Shown here: piece after piece, positions 42,957 through 53,925 of the stretch
Position numbering within the stretch: position 1 is the stretch's first letter
How the letters are laid out: the number at the start of each line of letters is the position of its first letter
From: Myxococcales bacterium
GTDB taxonomy: Bacteria > Myxococcota_A > Polyangia > Nannocystales > Nannocystaceae
NCBI GenBank assembly: GCA_020633315.1
Contig: JACKDV010000012.1
Coordinates: forward strand, 124,001-188,000
DNA length: 64,000 nt
Direction: 5' to 3'
The notes under the pieces: generated by a model
Seen by the model: the letters and a program-made list of their open reading frames with translations, nothing else
Database searches by the model: none
Told to the model about the DNA's origin: nothing
Program-made: the position numbers and the translations under genes

Positions 42957-43853
42957 ATGGACTTCGATCAGCTTCGCACGCTGCTGGCCGTGCTCGAGCA
43001 CGGCAGCTTCACCCGCGCCGCGGAGGCACTGGGGCTCAGCCAGAGCACGGTGAGCTTCCACGTCAAGGCGCTGGAGTCGGCGGTGGGCGGGCGCCTGCTC
43101 GACCGCGGCCGCGAGGGCGTGCGGGCCACCCCGCGGGGCGAGATCCTGCGCGACTACGCCGAGCGGCTGTGGGCGCTGCGGCAGGAGGCGCTGGAGCAGC
43201 TGCGGGCCGAGGGGGACGGCGAGCGCGGGCGGGTGGTGGTGGCCGCGTCGACCATTCCCGGTGAGTACCTGCTGCCGCCGTTCCTCGAGCGCCTGCGTCG
43301 GAGCCACCCCGGGGTGAGCGTGCGGGTGGACGTCTCGGAGTCGTCGCGGGCCATCGCGGCGCTGGTGGCCGACGAGTGCGACCTGGCCCTGGTGGGGCGG
43401 CGGCCGAGCGATCGCGGGCTGGTGGCGCGCCCCTTCGCGGAGGACGAGGTGGTGCTGGTGGGACCCTCGCCCAATCCCTTCGTACCGTCGGGGGTCGAGG
43501 TGGACGATCGCCTGCTGACCGAGGTGCCGCTGGTGCTGCGCGGCACGGGCTCGGGCACTCGCGCTGCGGTGGCCGATCTGCTGGCTCGGGTGTCGCTGTC
43601 GCTGGCCTCGTCGGCGAGCGTGGTGGTGGGCAGCACCGAGGCGGCGAAGCGCTGCGTGATGGCGGGGCTGGGGCTGAGCTTCCTGTCGAAGGTGGCGGTG
43701 GCCGACGAGCTCGCGGCCGGGCGCATGGAGATCGTGCCGCTGCTCGGCACGCCGGTGACGCGTCGCTTCTGGCTGGTGCACCGCCGTGATCGCAGCCCGT
43801 CGTCGGCCGCCGCGAGCCTCATCGCGTCGCTGACGGGGACCGAGCCCAAGTAG
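42957..43853 (+). CDS. LysR family transcriptional regulator
   Basis: 298 residues. The winged helix is at 1-60 (LLAVLEHGSFTRAAEALGLS, then QSTVSFHVKALE). The periplasmic-binding-like effector domain covers about 90-295 and contains VVVAASTIPGEYLLPP and LRGTGSGTRAAV, as in CysB/CysL-type regulators that respond to sulfur or small anions. The ATG is three nt after the upp stop; whether it regulates upp or distant genes cannot be told. No clear LysR box (T-N11-A) was identified upstream. Confidence 0.92.
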   Translation: MDFDQLRTLLAVLEHGSFTRAAEALGLSQSTVSFHVKALESAVGGRLLDRGREGVRATPRGEILRDYAERLWALRQEALEQLRAEGDGERGRVVVAASTIPGEYLLPPFLERLRRSHPGVSVRVDVSESSRAIAALVADECDLALVGRRPSDRGLVARPFAEDEVVLVGPSPNPFVPSGVEVDDRLLTEVPLVLRGTGSGTRAAVADLLARVSLSLASSASVVVGSTEAAKRCVMAGLGLSFLSKVAVADELAAGRMEIVPLLGTPVTRRFWLVHRRDRSPSSAAASLIASLTGTEPK

Positions 43854-43988
43854 CCGCTCCGCGCGACCCATCGACTCGCGCCTCGCCGGATCCGTCCGAG
43901 GGCGGTTCCTGCGCGGGGAGGGCGTCGATGTCGGCCGAAGTGCCGAAGATCCCCACGAAACAGCGTCCTTGGGCCTCGCTCGAGTCGA

Positions 43989-44007
43989 TATTGAGAATCG
44001 CTCAATA
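43989..44007. promoter_or_regulatory. Probable TetR operator at the tetR promoter
   Basis: TATTGAG (43989-43995) and CTCAATA (44001-44007) are perfect inverted repeats around AATCG. The TTGAGA inside it fits a -35 box, with a weak -10 (CAACGT, 44014-44019) 17 nt later and six nt before the ATG. Binding would block the tetR promoter, giving autoregulation. The dyad stands out in very GC-rich surroundings. Confidence 0.7.
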
Positions 44008-44025
44008 GAGATCCAACGTACGCCC

Positions 44026-44616
44026 ATGCCCAGGGCTCGCCTTCCCGTGGATCAGCGTCGTGCTCGTCTCTTGGATCTCGGGGTCGAGCTGTTCGGACAG
44101 CGTGCCTTCGACCAGGTCTCCACCGACGACATCGCGCTCGCCGGCGGTGTGTCCAAGGGGCTGCTCTATCACTACTTCGCCAACAAGCGGGGCTACTACG
44201 TGGCCACGGTTCGCGAGCTGGTCGAGCGCTTGATGGTGGCCACCGAGCTCGCGGAGGGCGTGTCGTTCGACATGGCGATCCGCGGATCCCTGCGCTCGTT
44301 CGTGGGCTTCGTTCGCGACAATGCGACCTTCTATCGCTCGCTGATGCGCGGAGGGGTCGACGACGAGATCCAGCGGATCCTCGACGAGGCTCGCCGCACG
44401 CTGATGCGACGCGTGCTCGATCGCGCGGGGATCGGAGAGGTCGCTCCGATCCAGCGCGTGGCCATCTTCGGCTGGTCGGGCTTCACCGAGGCCGCGTGCC
44501 TGCACTGGCTCGATCACGAGGCCGACATGCCCGAGGACGAGCTGGTGGAGATGATGCTGGGGGCGCTGCTGCTGCTGGTGGCCCATGCGGCCCCACGTCG
44601 CAGCGCCTCGAATTGA
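44026..44616 (+). CDS. TetR family transcriptional regulator
   Basis: 196 residues. The N-terminal helix-turn-helix spans about 10-56: RLLDLGVELFGQRAFDQVST, VSKGLLYHYFANKRGYY. The C-terminal ligand domain is all-helical and not assignable to a ligand class. The ATG 44026 was chosen over longer frames because it starts the canonical first helix and lies just behind the operator. No gene follows in an obvious operon (mepA starts 191 nt later with its own signals), so its targets may be itself and distant loci. Confidence 0.91.
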   Translation: MPRARLPVDQRRARLLDLGVELFGQRAFDQVSTDDIALAGGVSKGLLYHYFANKRGYYVATVRELVERLMVATELAEGVSFDMAIRGSLRSFVGFVRDNATFYRSLMRGGVDDEIQRILDEARRTLMRRVLDRAGIGEVAPIQRVAIFGWSGFTEAACLHWLDHEADMPEDELVEMMLGALLLLVAHAAPRRSASN

Positions 44617-44807
44617 GCGCGCCGTTCCCGTTCCGTCGGGGTGGGCCAAGGTGGGCACGCGGCCCGGTCCACTCGCCGCGAACGTGAGCGGCCCGAACAA
44701 GCGATCACGTGGACGCGCTGGACTCGCCGCGCCGCGCTCGATTTGCGCCGGGAGCGGACCCTTTTGACAGTGGCTCGTGATCCTCGGCTCCGGTATCGTT
44801 CTCGACC

Positions 44808-45857
44808 GTGAGACGGCTGCGATTCCTCGTCCTGTTGGCGCCCATCCTCGTGGGTGCGGGGATCGACGCGACGGCCCATGGCTCGCCCGACGAGGCGATC
44901 ACCGTGCTGGTGCCCGCGATGAGCGTGGTGGCCCAGCCCGACGCGCTCGACCCCGAGTCGACGCTCGCGGCCACCATCGACGATCTCGACCCGGAGCGCG
45001 ACGACCCCATGGCCTCGCCGCTGTCGGCCCGGCCCGAGCGCGACCGCGGCGAGCTACGCGGGGGCGAGCTACGCGGGGGCGAGCTGCGCTGGGACGAGGT
45101 GCACTGGACCGTCGCGCAGGCGGAGAGCCTCGACGCGCTCGCCAGCCGCTGGGGTCTCAAGGCCAGCACCCTCGTCTCGCTCAACCCCGAGCTGCGTGGT
45201 CAGTCGTCGGTGCAGCCGGGGACCGAGCTGCGGGTGTACCGGTCCGACGAGGAGCGACCCACGCGATCGATCGGCTCGCCCAACAAGGGCCGGCTGGAGC
45301 ACGGCCTGCCGATGCCCGAGGGTCCCTACTGGATGCTCCGCGATCGACGGACGCGGGCCTTCGGCGCGACCAATGCCATCGACGCGATGGTCACCGCCTT
45401 CACCCGCTACGGCGAGAGCTACGAGGATGCTCCCAAGGTCTCGGTGGGCGAGATCTCGGCGCGCCGCGGGGGACGGGCGGCGCCCCACAAGTCGCATCGC
45501 ACCGGTCGCGACGTGGACCTCGGCTACATCCTCACCACCGAGCTGCCCGAGGGCTCGCACTGGAAGCGGGCCGACGAGAGCAACTTCGACGCCGAGAAGA
45601 ACTGGGCGCTCATCAAGGCGCTGGTCGACACCGGCCAGGTGCAGAGCATCTTCATCAGCACTCGGCTGCAGCGGCTGCTGCGACCCGTGGCCCGGCGGGA
45701 GCTCGACGAGGCCGAGCTGGCTCGCTACTTCCGCGTGCCGGACGGCGATCCCGAGCAGGCGCCGATCATCTCGCACGAGGACGGGCACCGCGATCACATG
45801 CACGTCCGCTTCCGCTGCGAGTCGGGCAACGCCCGCTGCCGCTCCCGCGGCCACTGA
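44808..45857 (+). CDS. mepA: LysM-containing penicillin-insensitive murein endopeptidase (MepA, M74)
   Basis: 349 residues from GTG 44808. A signal peptide (MRRLRFLVLLAPILVGAG) and an acidic linker are followed by three tandem GELRG/W units. A LysM domain spans about 97-145 (WTVAQAESLDALASRWGLKA). The M74 domain takes the rest: HKSHRTGRDVDLGY near 228-241 provides His and Asp zinc ligands, and HEDGHRDHMHVRF near 324-336 the remaining ones. The enzyme cuts D-Ala-DAP cross-links in peptidoglycan. LysM fusion is unusual for the E. coli type but fits an enzyme held at the wall. A TATCGT -10-like hexamer lies eight nt before the start. A terminator-like hairpin follows. Confidence 0.9.
   Translation: MRRLRFLVLLAPILVGAGIDATAHGSPDEAITVLVPAMSVVAQPDALDPESTLAATIDDLDPERDDPMASPLSARPERDRGELRGGELRGGELRWDEVHWTVAQAESLDALASRWGLKASTLVSLNPELRGQSSVQPGTELRVYRSDEERPTRSIGSPNKGRLEHGLPMPEGPYWMLRDRRTRAFGATNAIDAMVTAFTRYGESYEDAPKVSVGEISARRGGRAAPHKSHRTGRDVDLGYILTTELPEGSHWKRADESNFDAEKNWALIKALVDTGQVQSIFISTRLQRLLRPVARRELDEAELARYFRVPDGDPEQAPIISHEDGHRDHMHVRFRCESGNARCRSRGH
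45048..45092. repeat. Three tandem 15-bp units within mepA
   Basis: The unit GGCGAGCTACGCGGG occurs at 45048-45062 and 45063-45077, followed by a variant at 45078-45092. It encodes GELRG-GELRG-GELRW in the linker before the LysM domain. The copy number changes linker length but not frame. Confidence 0.85.
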
Positions 45858-46032
45858 GCGCCGAGTGCCGTGGCGACCGGCCCGGAGCATCGGCTCGCCG
45901 GGCGAAGCGGGCGAGCTTCGAGACGGGACCGCCCGAGTGCCCGTCGCTCGCCGCGAGCCCGACTTGGGCGGGAGCTTCATGATCCGTAGATCGGTGTCGT
46001 CGAAGGCGTTGCTTGCCGTGGCCCACGAGCGA

Positions 46033-46054
46033 CGGGGACCCCGGAGGGTCCCCG
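46033..46054. terminator. Hairpin between convergent mepA and lipoprotein genes
   Basis: A 9-bp stem (46033-46041 with 46046-46054) closes a CGGA tetraloop. It lies 176 nt after the mepA stop and 24 nt beyond the lipoprotein stop. No T-run follows, so it is a terminator candidate rather than a proven one. Confidence 0.5.
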
Positions 46055-46077
46055 CCTTGCGCCCGACGAGCTCGAGC

Positions 46078-47820
46078 CTAGCCCACCGGGGGTAGGGCCG
46101 AGGGCGGGACGAGGATGAAGACCTCGCGCTCATCGAGCTCGCCGCAGTCGTCGGCGAGCACCTGGATGGTGGCGGTGAACAGCCGTGGCTGAGTGCCCCC
46201 CTCCACGAAGTCGTTGAAGGCCCGCACCTGGAAGATCACGTCGGTGTTGGGGATGACGTCGTTGAAGGAGGTGGGCCCGATGGTGGGATCGGGGACGCCG
46301 GGCAGCGGCACGGGCCCGTGGTCGAAGGGGGTGACGGCCTTGATGAAGTCGGCGGTGGTGTGGCCGGCCGGCAGCGGCATGCCCTCGGTGTCGGTGTCCA
46401 CTCCGCCTACCTGGCTGGTCACGCCGAAGCGACCGTAGGCGGCCAGCAGCTGGATCGCGGAGCTGAACGAGGTGTCCACGCCGGTGCCGTTGGACTGCGC
46501 GAGGTAGACCATCGGGCACATGCCGTTGCCGTCGGGGGCCACGCCGGCGCCGTTGAGGCCGGTGCAGCACTGCCCGGGGGAGCAGCCGCCGGGGTGACCG
46601 GCGATGTCCCAGGCCTCGGGGGGGATCACCGCGCCGGTCTGCTGCGCGAGGAAGATGCCGTCGGCCATCGGGCTGCACGAGGGCGAGCTGTTGGTGGCGA
46701 TCTGCACGACCCGCGCGCAGATGTTCCGCAGCGCACCCACGGTCTGGTCGCGGCTGTGGGCCACCGCCGCGACCGAGCCCGCGTATTGCTGGAAGCAGCT
46801 GTTGTCGAGGGTGTCGTGGCTGACGGCATCGGTGATCGACACCACCACGGGCAGCGAGCCCTCGCGGAAGCCCACGCCTCCGATGCCGCTGTTGTTGGGC
46901 GGGACGGAGGTGGGGGCCGGCCCGGCCAGGCCCTCGCCGGTGGCGATCTGGTAGAGCGCCTCGAAGTTCGACTCGGGCCCGTCGCCGCCCGAGCCGAGGT
47001 TGAAGCCGAGCACCGCGCTCTGCACCGCGCCCACGTCGGCCGTGATCTCCTGGAACAGCTCGAAGGGCTGGTCGGGGCCGGCGTTGCCGTAGGGGGAGAC
47101 CGGGAAGTCCTCGAAGGTGCCGCCGCCGAACTGGGTGTCGGGCACCAGCGCCTGGATCGCCGGGATGATGGTGGAGGCGATGGAGCTCTGCAGGTTGCCG
47201 AGCGCGCCGCCCATCGAGCCGGTGGTGTCCATGTTGACGAACACGTCCATGCTCTTGACCTCGGTGCTGAAGGTCAGCGGCTTGGTCTGATCGCCGTTGG
47301 GATCGTCGTAGGGCAGGACGAAGAAGAAGTCCTCGTCGAGGCGGTAGGCCGCGAGCGTGACCTGGGCCCGCCCCTGATCGGATCCCACCGTGGCGTAGAT
47401 GATGGAGGAGATGAAGGTGCTGTCGGCAAAGCCCGGGATCTCGAGCGTGTTGCCGTTCATCGTCCCCACCTGAGGGTTGCCGACCTCCCAGGTGGCCTCG
47501 TCCGTCACGTCGAAGGAGTCGCCGTTGGTGTAGACGGCGGTGACCGTCAGCGGCAGCGACATGGGGGTGTCGAGGTTCATCTCCAGCAGGGTCTCGGTGG
47601 GCTCGACCAGCAAGTGGGAGAGCTGCGCCTCGCCGTCGGTCTCGATGCTCTCGCTGTCGCCGGCGGTGCCGTCGCCCGTGGCCGGGCCCAGCGAGTCGAT
47701 GCCCGGTCCCGCGTCTCCACCCTCGCTGCGGCCGGAGTCGTCCCCCGGGCAGCCGGCGAGCACCAGCCCCGCGCCCATTGCCATCCACCGCGCCCACTCG
47801 ATCGATCGTCTCGTCGTCAT
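46078..47820 (-). CDS. vWA-domain lipoprotein with Ser/Asp-rich linker and Ig-like domain
   Basis: 580 residues from ATG 47820. The signal ends LVLAGC (Cys24). A Gly/Asp/Ser-rich linker leads to an Ig-like domain (about 65-155). A von Willebrand A-like domain begins near KSMDVFVNMDTTGSMGGALG (about 190-209); its MIDAS is DxTGS instead of the usual DxSxS, with a second FEDFP acid nearby. Later Cys-rich stretches (CSPGQCCTG) suggest disulfide-bonded surface loops. The ATG was chosen because it gives the best signal; an upstream ATG at 47862 is in frame. Adhesion or surface sensing is plausible. Confidence 0.82.
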   Translation of the reverse strand: MTTRRSIEWARWMAMGAGLVLAGCPGDDSGRSEGGDAGPGIDSLGPATGDGTAGDSESIETDGEAQLSHLLVEPTETLLEMNLDTPMSLPLTVTAVYTNGDSFDVTDEATWEVGNPQVGTMNGNTLEIPGFADSTFISSIIYATVGSDQGRAQVTLAAYRLDEDFFFVLPYDDPNGDQTKPLTFSTEVKSMDVFVNMDTTGSMGGALGNLQSSIASTIIPAIQALVPDTQFGGGTFEDFPVSPYGNAGPDQPFELFQEITADVGAVQSAVLGFNLGSGGDGPESNFEALYQIATGEGLAGPAPTSVPPNNSGIGGVGFREGSLPVVVSITDAVSHDTLDNSCFQQYAGSVAAVAHSRDQTVGALRNICARVVQIATNSSPSCSPMADGIFLAQQTGAVIPPEAWDIAGHPGGCSPGQCCTGLNGAGVAPDGNGMCPMVYLAQSNGTGVDTSFSSAIQLLAAYGRFGVTSQVGGVDTDTEGMPLPAGHTTADFIKAVTPFDHGPVPLPGVPDPTIGPTSFNDVIPNTDVIFQVRAFNDFVEGGTQPRLFTATIQVLADDCGELDEREVFILVPPSALPPVG

Positions 47821-47997
47821 CGCCCTCGTCCCGTTTGCGTGGCCATCCATCGCCCGCTCCATCAGACACCGGATGGGCGCCGATTTTCAGCTCTTTCTTC
47901 CATTGAACCTGGCGCCGAGTCCGCGAGATCGAGCACGTGGGCCGAGGAACGGCGCCCACGGGCCGAGGGACGGCGATTGGGGGGCGCGGCGCCGCGA

Positions 47998-48686
47998 TCA
48001 GTAGCCCGCGGGGATCGTGCCGCGCAGGCAGGTGATCGTGTTGGGCGCTCGCATGCGCGACCAGTGGGCGCGGCGGGGCTCCTCGGGCGAGCCCTCGAGC
48101 AGCCCCTCGTCCTCGGGCCAGGTGGGGCGCTCACCGGGGGCCAGCGTGTGCAGGCCGCTCTGCACGTGGCCGATGATGTACGTGTGGCCGGCGATGCGAG
48201 CGTCGAGGAATTCGGCGAGCTCGGTGGCGAAGCGCTGGCCCGGTCGCGCGCCCAGGGTCTCGCAGGTGCGGAACCACCACAGGGCCTGGCCGCCCGGCTG
48301 CATGCGATCGCGGACGGCGGCGAGGCGAGCGTGCAGCGGGTGGCGGCGATCGAGGGCGGCGCGATCGAGCAGCTGCTGCCGCACCCGCGCGCCGCCCCAC
48401 TTGCCGTGGCCCCAGTACTGCACCTCGGCCAGCGGGTGATCGGAGCGGAAGTCGGCGAGGAACTCGAGCGCCTCCTCCCAGCTGTCCACGCCGCGGTACG
48501 CATCGAGGCGCCGCAGCCCGCGGTAGAGCTGGGCGCCGGCCCACCAGGCATGCGACAGCCCAGGCAGGCCCCGTCGGCCGCGACAGCTCCGATCGTAGAT
48601 CATCAGGCGCAGGCCTCGGCGGGGGGCGGGCTCGACCCCGGAGGAGGGCGGCTCGTCGTCGGGAGGGCGCTGCTGCACGGGGGAGC

Positions 48687-48690
<4 letters not shown>
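47998..48690 (-). CDS. Possible caspase-fold (DUF4347-like) protein coupled to the DUF1566-type gene
   Basis: 230 residues from GTG 48690, which overlaps the upstream stop as GTGA. No signal peptide is visible. A strand-His-Gly motif VQYWGHGKWG (His95) and a later strand-Cys motif WWFRTCETLGARPGQRFATE (Cys143) are spaced and flanked as in DUF4347/C80-like clan CD domains, where HG and GC hold the catalytic dyad. Identification is by pattern only and is tentative. It is coupled to the large membrane protein upstream, so it probably works with it. If not a protease, it remains an uncharacterised protein. Confidence 0.6.
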
Positions 48691-50498
<1,808 letters not shown>

Positions 50499-50725
50499 CC
50501 GGCCCGCAAGATATCACGCGGACCCGGGGATCCCCTCCCGAACGACGTGCCGCGGGCTGAACACGCGTAGCGATCGGCCGCGGGAGGGTGGACGGGCCGG
50601 GCTCGCCACCTCGCGGGATCCGCGATAGCTCGAAGCGGTCGGTCGTTCGTTGAGGCGGCCGGTCCCGATGCCGCGCGCCCGTAAGCAACGGGCGAGCGCC
50701 GGCGTTCGGGGGCCCGGACCTACCC

Positions 50726-52246
50726 ATGCGACTGCGAAGCCTTCCCCTCCTCCTGCTGACCGCGGCCGCCCTGGTGCCCGCCTGTACCCCTCGCAAGGCC
50801 CACGTGGCGCCGCCGGTGGGCCCCGGGGCGGTGTCCGTCGACCCTGGTGATCCGACGATCGCCGAGGCCGCGCCGCTGCGGCTCGAGGTGGTGACCGAGC
50901 TGGCCAATCGCTTCGTGGAGGCCGACGCCAGCGGCGAGGTGCTGGCTCGCATCCAGATCCGGGCGCCCTCGCCCGGCGACACGCCGCGGCCTCGGGCCAA
51001 CATCGCGCTGGTGGTGGACACCTCGGCCTCGATGGAGGGCGACGCGATCGTGCGGGCTCGCCAGGCCGCGCTGACCCTGCTCGAGGGCCTGCGCGACGGC
51101 GATGTGCTCTCGGTGGTGGCCTTCGGCTCGAGCGCCGAGGTGCTGGCCCCCGCCACGGTGCTCGACGCCGACACCCGGCCCGCGCTCCGCACCGCCATCG
51201 AGGGCATGCGGGCCTGGGGCACCACCGACCTCGCGGGGGGCCTGCAGGCCGCCCTGCAGCAGGCGCAGGCGCAGGCCCGCGGCGGCGAGATCAACCGCAT
51301 GGTGCTGCTGAGCGACGGCGTGCCCAACGACGAGGCGCCGATCACCAACCTCGCCCAGCAAGCGCGCAACGGCGGGATCTCGATCACCGCGCTGGGCCTG
51401 GGGCTCGAGTACCACGAGACCCTGCTCGGCCAGATCGCCCAGCTCTCGGGCGGCAACTTCCACTTCGTGGAGGACCCGGCGAAGGTGGCCGCGGTGTTCC
51501 GCGACGAGGTGCTGGCCATCGATCGCCTCGCCGCGCGCGGGCTCTCGGTGACCCTCACGCCCGGGCCCGGGGTGAGCATCGTGGACGTGCCCGGGCACGC
51601 GCTGGGCTACAACGGGCGCAACGTGGTGGTGGGGCTGCCCGACCTCGCCGAGGGACAGATGCACCAGCTCGTGGTGCGGCTCGCGGTGGGCGAGCACCGC
51701 GACGGCGCCACCGTGGAGCTGCTCGACGGCATGGTGGGCTACGTGGAGGCTCGCAGCGGCCAGGTCCAGCAGGAGCAGACCTTCGTGGCCGCGCAGGCGA
51801 GCGGCGACGCGGCCGAGCGCGAGGAGGGGATCAACCTGTCGGTGGCGGTCGCGGCCGCTCGGGCCACCACCGCGGCGGCCACCCTGCACATCGTGGCGAT
51901 GGCACGCTCGGGGCAGGTGGGCGAGGCCACCCGCGAGCTCGACGAGACGGTGGCGCAGGCCAAGGCGCTGTCGCAGCGCATGCCCGACGCCGAGCTCGCG
52001 CGACTGGTGGACGACCTGGTGGAGCTGCGTCCCACCCTGCCGGGTCTGGCTCCGCCGCCGCCGCCCACGGTGAGCCACCAGCGTCGCCCCAGCAAGGGCA
52101 AGGCGGTCGAGCTCGGCGACGCCGTGCCCTTCGCCGAGATGCAGCCGGGGACCGCCGCGAGCGGGGGCGTGGGGCTGTCGGCCGCGGGCGCACGCAACGT
52201 GCGGGCGACCCACGAGCGCGCGTTCCGTACCCTCAATGGTGGCTGA
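50726..52246 (+). CDS. vWA-domain lipoprotein (YfbK/TerY-like surface protein)
   Basis: 506 residues. The signal LLLLTAAALVPAC places Cys20 as the lipidated residue. The vWA domain covers about 88-265 with a full MIDAS: DTSASMEG near 98-105, a Thr at the DLAGG loop, and LLSDGVPND near 193-201. A beta-sandwich domain follows, and the C-terminus is Pro/Gly/Ala-rich. Metal-dependent binding of another protein at the envelope is expected. It is divergent from the DUF1566-type gene by 227 nt and convergent with the WD-like lipoprotein, whose stop is nine nt away. Confidence 0.87.
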   Translation: MRLRSLPLLLLTAAALVPACTPRKAHVAPPVGPGAVSVDPGDPTIAEAAPLRLEVVTELANRFVEADASGEVLARIQIRAPSPGDTPRPRANIALVVDTSASMEGDAIVRARQAALTLLEGLRDGDVLSVVAFGSSAEVLAPATVLDADTRPALRTAIEGMRAWGTTDLAGGLQAALQQAQAQARGGEINRMVLLSDGVPNDEAPITNLAQQARNGGISITALGLGLEYHETLLGQIAQLSGGNFHFVEDPAKVAAVFRDEVLAIDRLAARGLSVTLTPGPGVSIVDVPGHALGYNGRNVVVGLPDLAEGQMHQLVVRLAVGEHRDGATVELLDGMVGYVEARSGQVQQEQTFVAAQASGDAAEREEGINLSVAVAAARATTAAATLHIVAMARSGQVGEATRELDETVAQAKALSQRMPDAELARLVDDLVELRPTLPGLAPPPPPTVSHQRRPSKGKAVELGDAVPFAEMQPGTAASGGVGLSAAGARNVRATHERAFRTLNGG

Positions 52247-52255
52247 GCGGGCGGC

Positions 52256-53863
52256 CTACGAGCCACGCTTGCGCGGGACGGGGGGCGCTCCGTCCTGCGC
52301 GACCACCAACGCCGCCCATGCGTCGCGCCAGCTCGCGCCCTCGAAGGTGCGCAGCTCGTGGCGCACGAGCCAGCTGCCGTGCTCGGCCACCCGCTGGGCC
52401 ACCTCGTAGTGCTCGCAGCCGTCCTGCGTGGTGTAGTGCAGCTCGAGGCGACGCTGTCCGTCCTCCACCCAGGTGTGCAGGGTGTGGGGGAAGGCGATGC
52501 GCCCGTGCTCCCAGGGCAGGTCGTCGATGCGGTCGAGGACCACGCGGGCCCACTCGTCCACCGGCAGCTCGGGGCGAGCGATCTCGGCTCGGTCGCCGAC
52601 CACCACCCGGAAGTCCCCGCCCACCTCCTCGTCGCCGTACCAGGCCACGATGCCGGGCTCGTTGGGCCAGAAGCTGCCTTCGTTCTCCGGCCAAGTCGGC
52701 ACGCCGTCGACCTCGGGGGCGCGCACCCAGCCGTCGGGCGCGGGGAGGTCGTAGCTCGGGGCCGGTGAGAGCTCGGCCGGGGGCCGGGTCCGCAGCACGA
52801 CGAGGTCGTCGCGCTGGGTCAGCAGCAGCTCGCTCCCGTCGGCGGTGAAGGCGAGGGAGCCCACCTCGGAGTAGGGCAGCGGATGGTGCGGCCGCAGGCG
52901 GTCGCCATCGCGGGTCCACGCCTCTACGTGGTCGGCGTCGGAGACTGCGAAGGTGGTGGCGCCGGGCGTGAGGGCGATGGCATGGCCGGGCCACTCGGTG
53001 GCCGCGGAGCGACCGGGGATCGGAAGGCGGGCCGAGGGCTCGTCCACCGGCTGGAGCCAGCGAGTGCCATCGACCTCGACGGCCAGCACCCAGGCGGCGT
53101 CCGGGTCCATCGCCAGCGCCTCGAGGCCGGGGGGCACGGCCGCCCAGTCGCGGGTCTTCCCGTCGGGCTCGAGCACGAGGCCCTGCGGGGGATCGCACAG
53201 CCGCTGGTGGCAGGGGCCCACGCTGGCCGGGCACTCCACTTCCCGCACGCGACAGCCTCGCTCGCCGTACCAGCGGGCCCGGCCCTCCGTATCGACGGCG
53301 AGGGCCAGCGTGCGGCCACCGCCGTCGGGGACCTCGGTCGCGTGGTGGCGCCGCAGCTCGGGGAGCAGCCAGGCGCTCAGGCGCTGGCCGTCGCGGGTGC
53401 GGTCGATCAGCGCCAGCCACCGGCCGTCGTGGGAGACCGCGACGTGCTCGGGCGAGCCGCCCTCGGCGTGTCGGACGAGCCCGCCGTCGAGGTGGCGCAG
53501 GGACACGCCGCCGCCGTCGTAGTCGTCGGTGATCGCCGCGTCACCGAGCAGCGCGAGCACGCCGAGCGGGGCGCTGGCCTCGTAGCGCCCCTCGGCCAGC
53601 GAGAAGCGGCCGTTGCAGAGGACCACCTGATCCTGCGCAGTGGAGAGCACCGGCGGCGTGATGCTGCCGCGGCAGGTCCGGTGGTAGTGCGGGGACCAGC
53701 GGGTGGTGGGAGCCGGCCGCGGTGTGGCCTCGGGGAGCGGCGTGGGCTCGTCCAACGGGGGGGGCGCAGCCCGAGGCCGGGGCGTGGCGGGAGGCGCTGC
53801 GGCGCAGGCGGTGAGGACGAGGCCGAGCGAGGCCAGGCGGCGGGCTCCGAGCGCGTGTTGCAT
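52256..53863 (-). CDS. Beta-propeller (WD-like) lipoprotein
   Basis: 535 residues. The signal MQHALGARRLASLGLVLTAC has Cys20. A Pro/Thr linker follows. At least three repeats with a conserved pattern run through the middle: SHDGRWLALIDRTRDGQRLS, ALAMDPDAAWVLAVEVDG and SLAFTADGSELLLTQRDD. A Cys-rich loop (CRVREVECPASVGPCHQRLC) sits between two of them. The final ~130 residues form a separate alpha/beta segment with no recognised family. The ATG at 53863 follows a GGGGGA ribosome-binding site. It is the last gene of the minus-strand run that starts with the GYF protein. Confidence 0.78.
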   Translation of the reverse strand: MQHALGARRLASLGLVLTACAAAPPATPRPRAAPPPLDEPTPLPEATPRPAPTTRWSPHYHRTCRGSITPPVLSTAQDQVVLCNGRFSLAEGRYEASAPLGVLALLGDAAITDDYDGGGVSLRHLDGGLVRHAEGGSPEHVAVSHDGRWLALIDRTRDGQRLSAWLLPELRRHHATEVPDGGGRTLALAVDTEGRARWYGERGCRVREVECPASVGPCHQRLCDPPQGLVLEPDGKTRDWAAVPPGLEALAMDPDAAWVLAVEVDGTRWLQPVDEPSARLPIPGRSAATEWPGHAIALTPGATTFAVSDADHVEAWTRDGDRLRPHHPLPYSEVGSLAFTADGSELLLTQRDDLVVLRTRPPAELSPAPSYDLPAPDGWVRAPEVDGVPTWPENEGSFWPNEPGIVAWYGDEEVGGDFRVVVGDRAEIARPELPVDEWARVVLDRIDDLPWEHGRIAFPHTLHTWVEDGQRRLELHYTTQDGCEHYEVAQRVAEHGSWLVRHELRTFEGASWRDAWAALVVAQDGAPPVPRKRGS

Positions 53864-53925
53864 GATCCCCCGACGAGACGCACGACGAGCGCGGTGGTTG
53901 CAGCCCTCGGCGCGAGGGCGCGCGG

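Noticed and set aside
44764..44799. Perfect TTGACA with TATCGT as a mepA promoter
   Set aside because: The spacer is 24 bp, too long for sigma-70. Only the -10-like part was kept as a hint.
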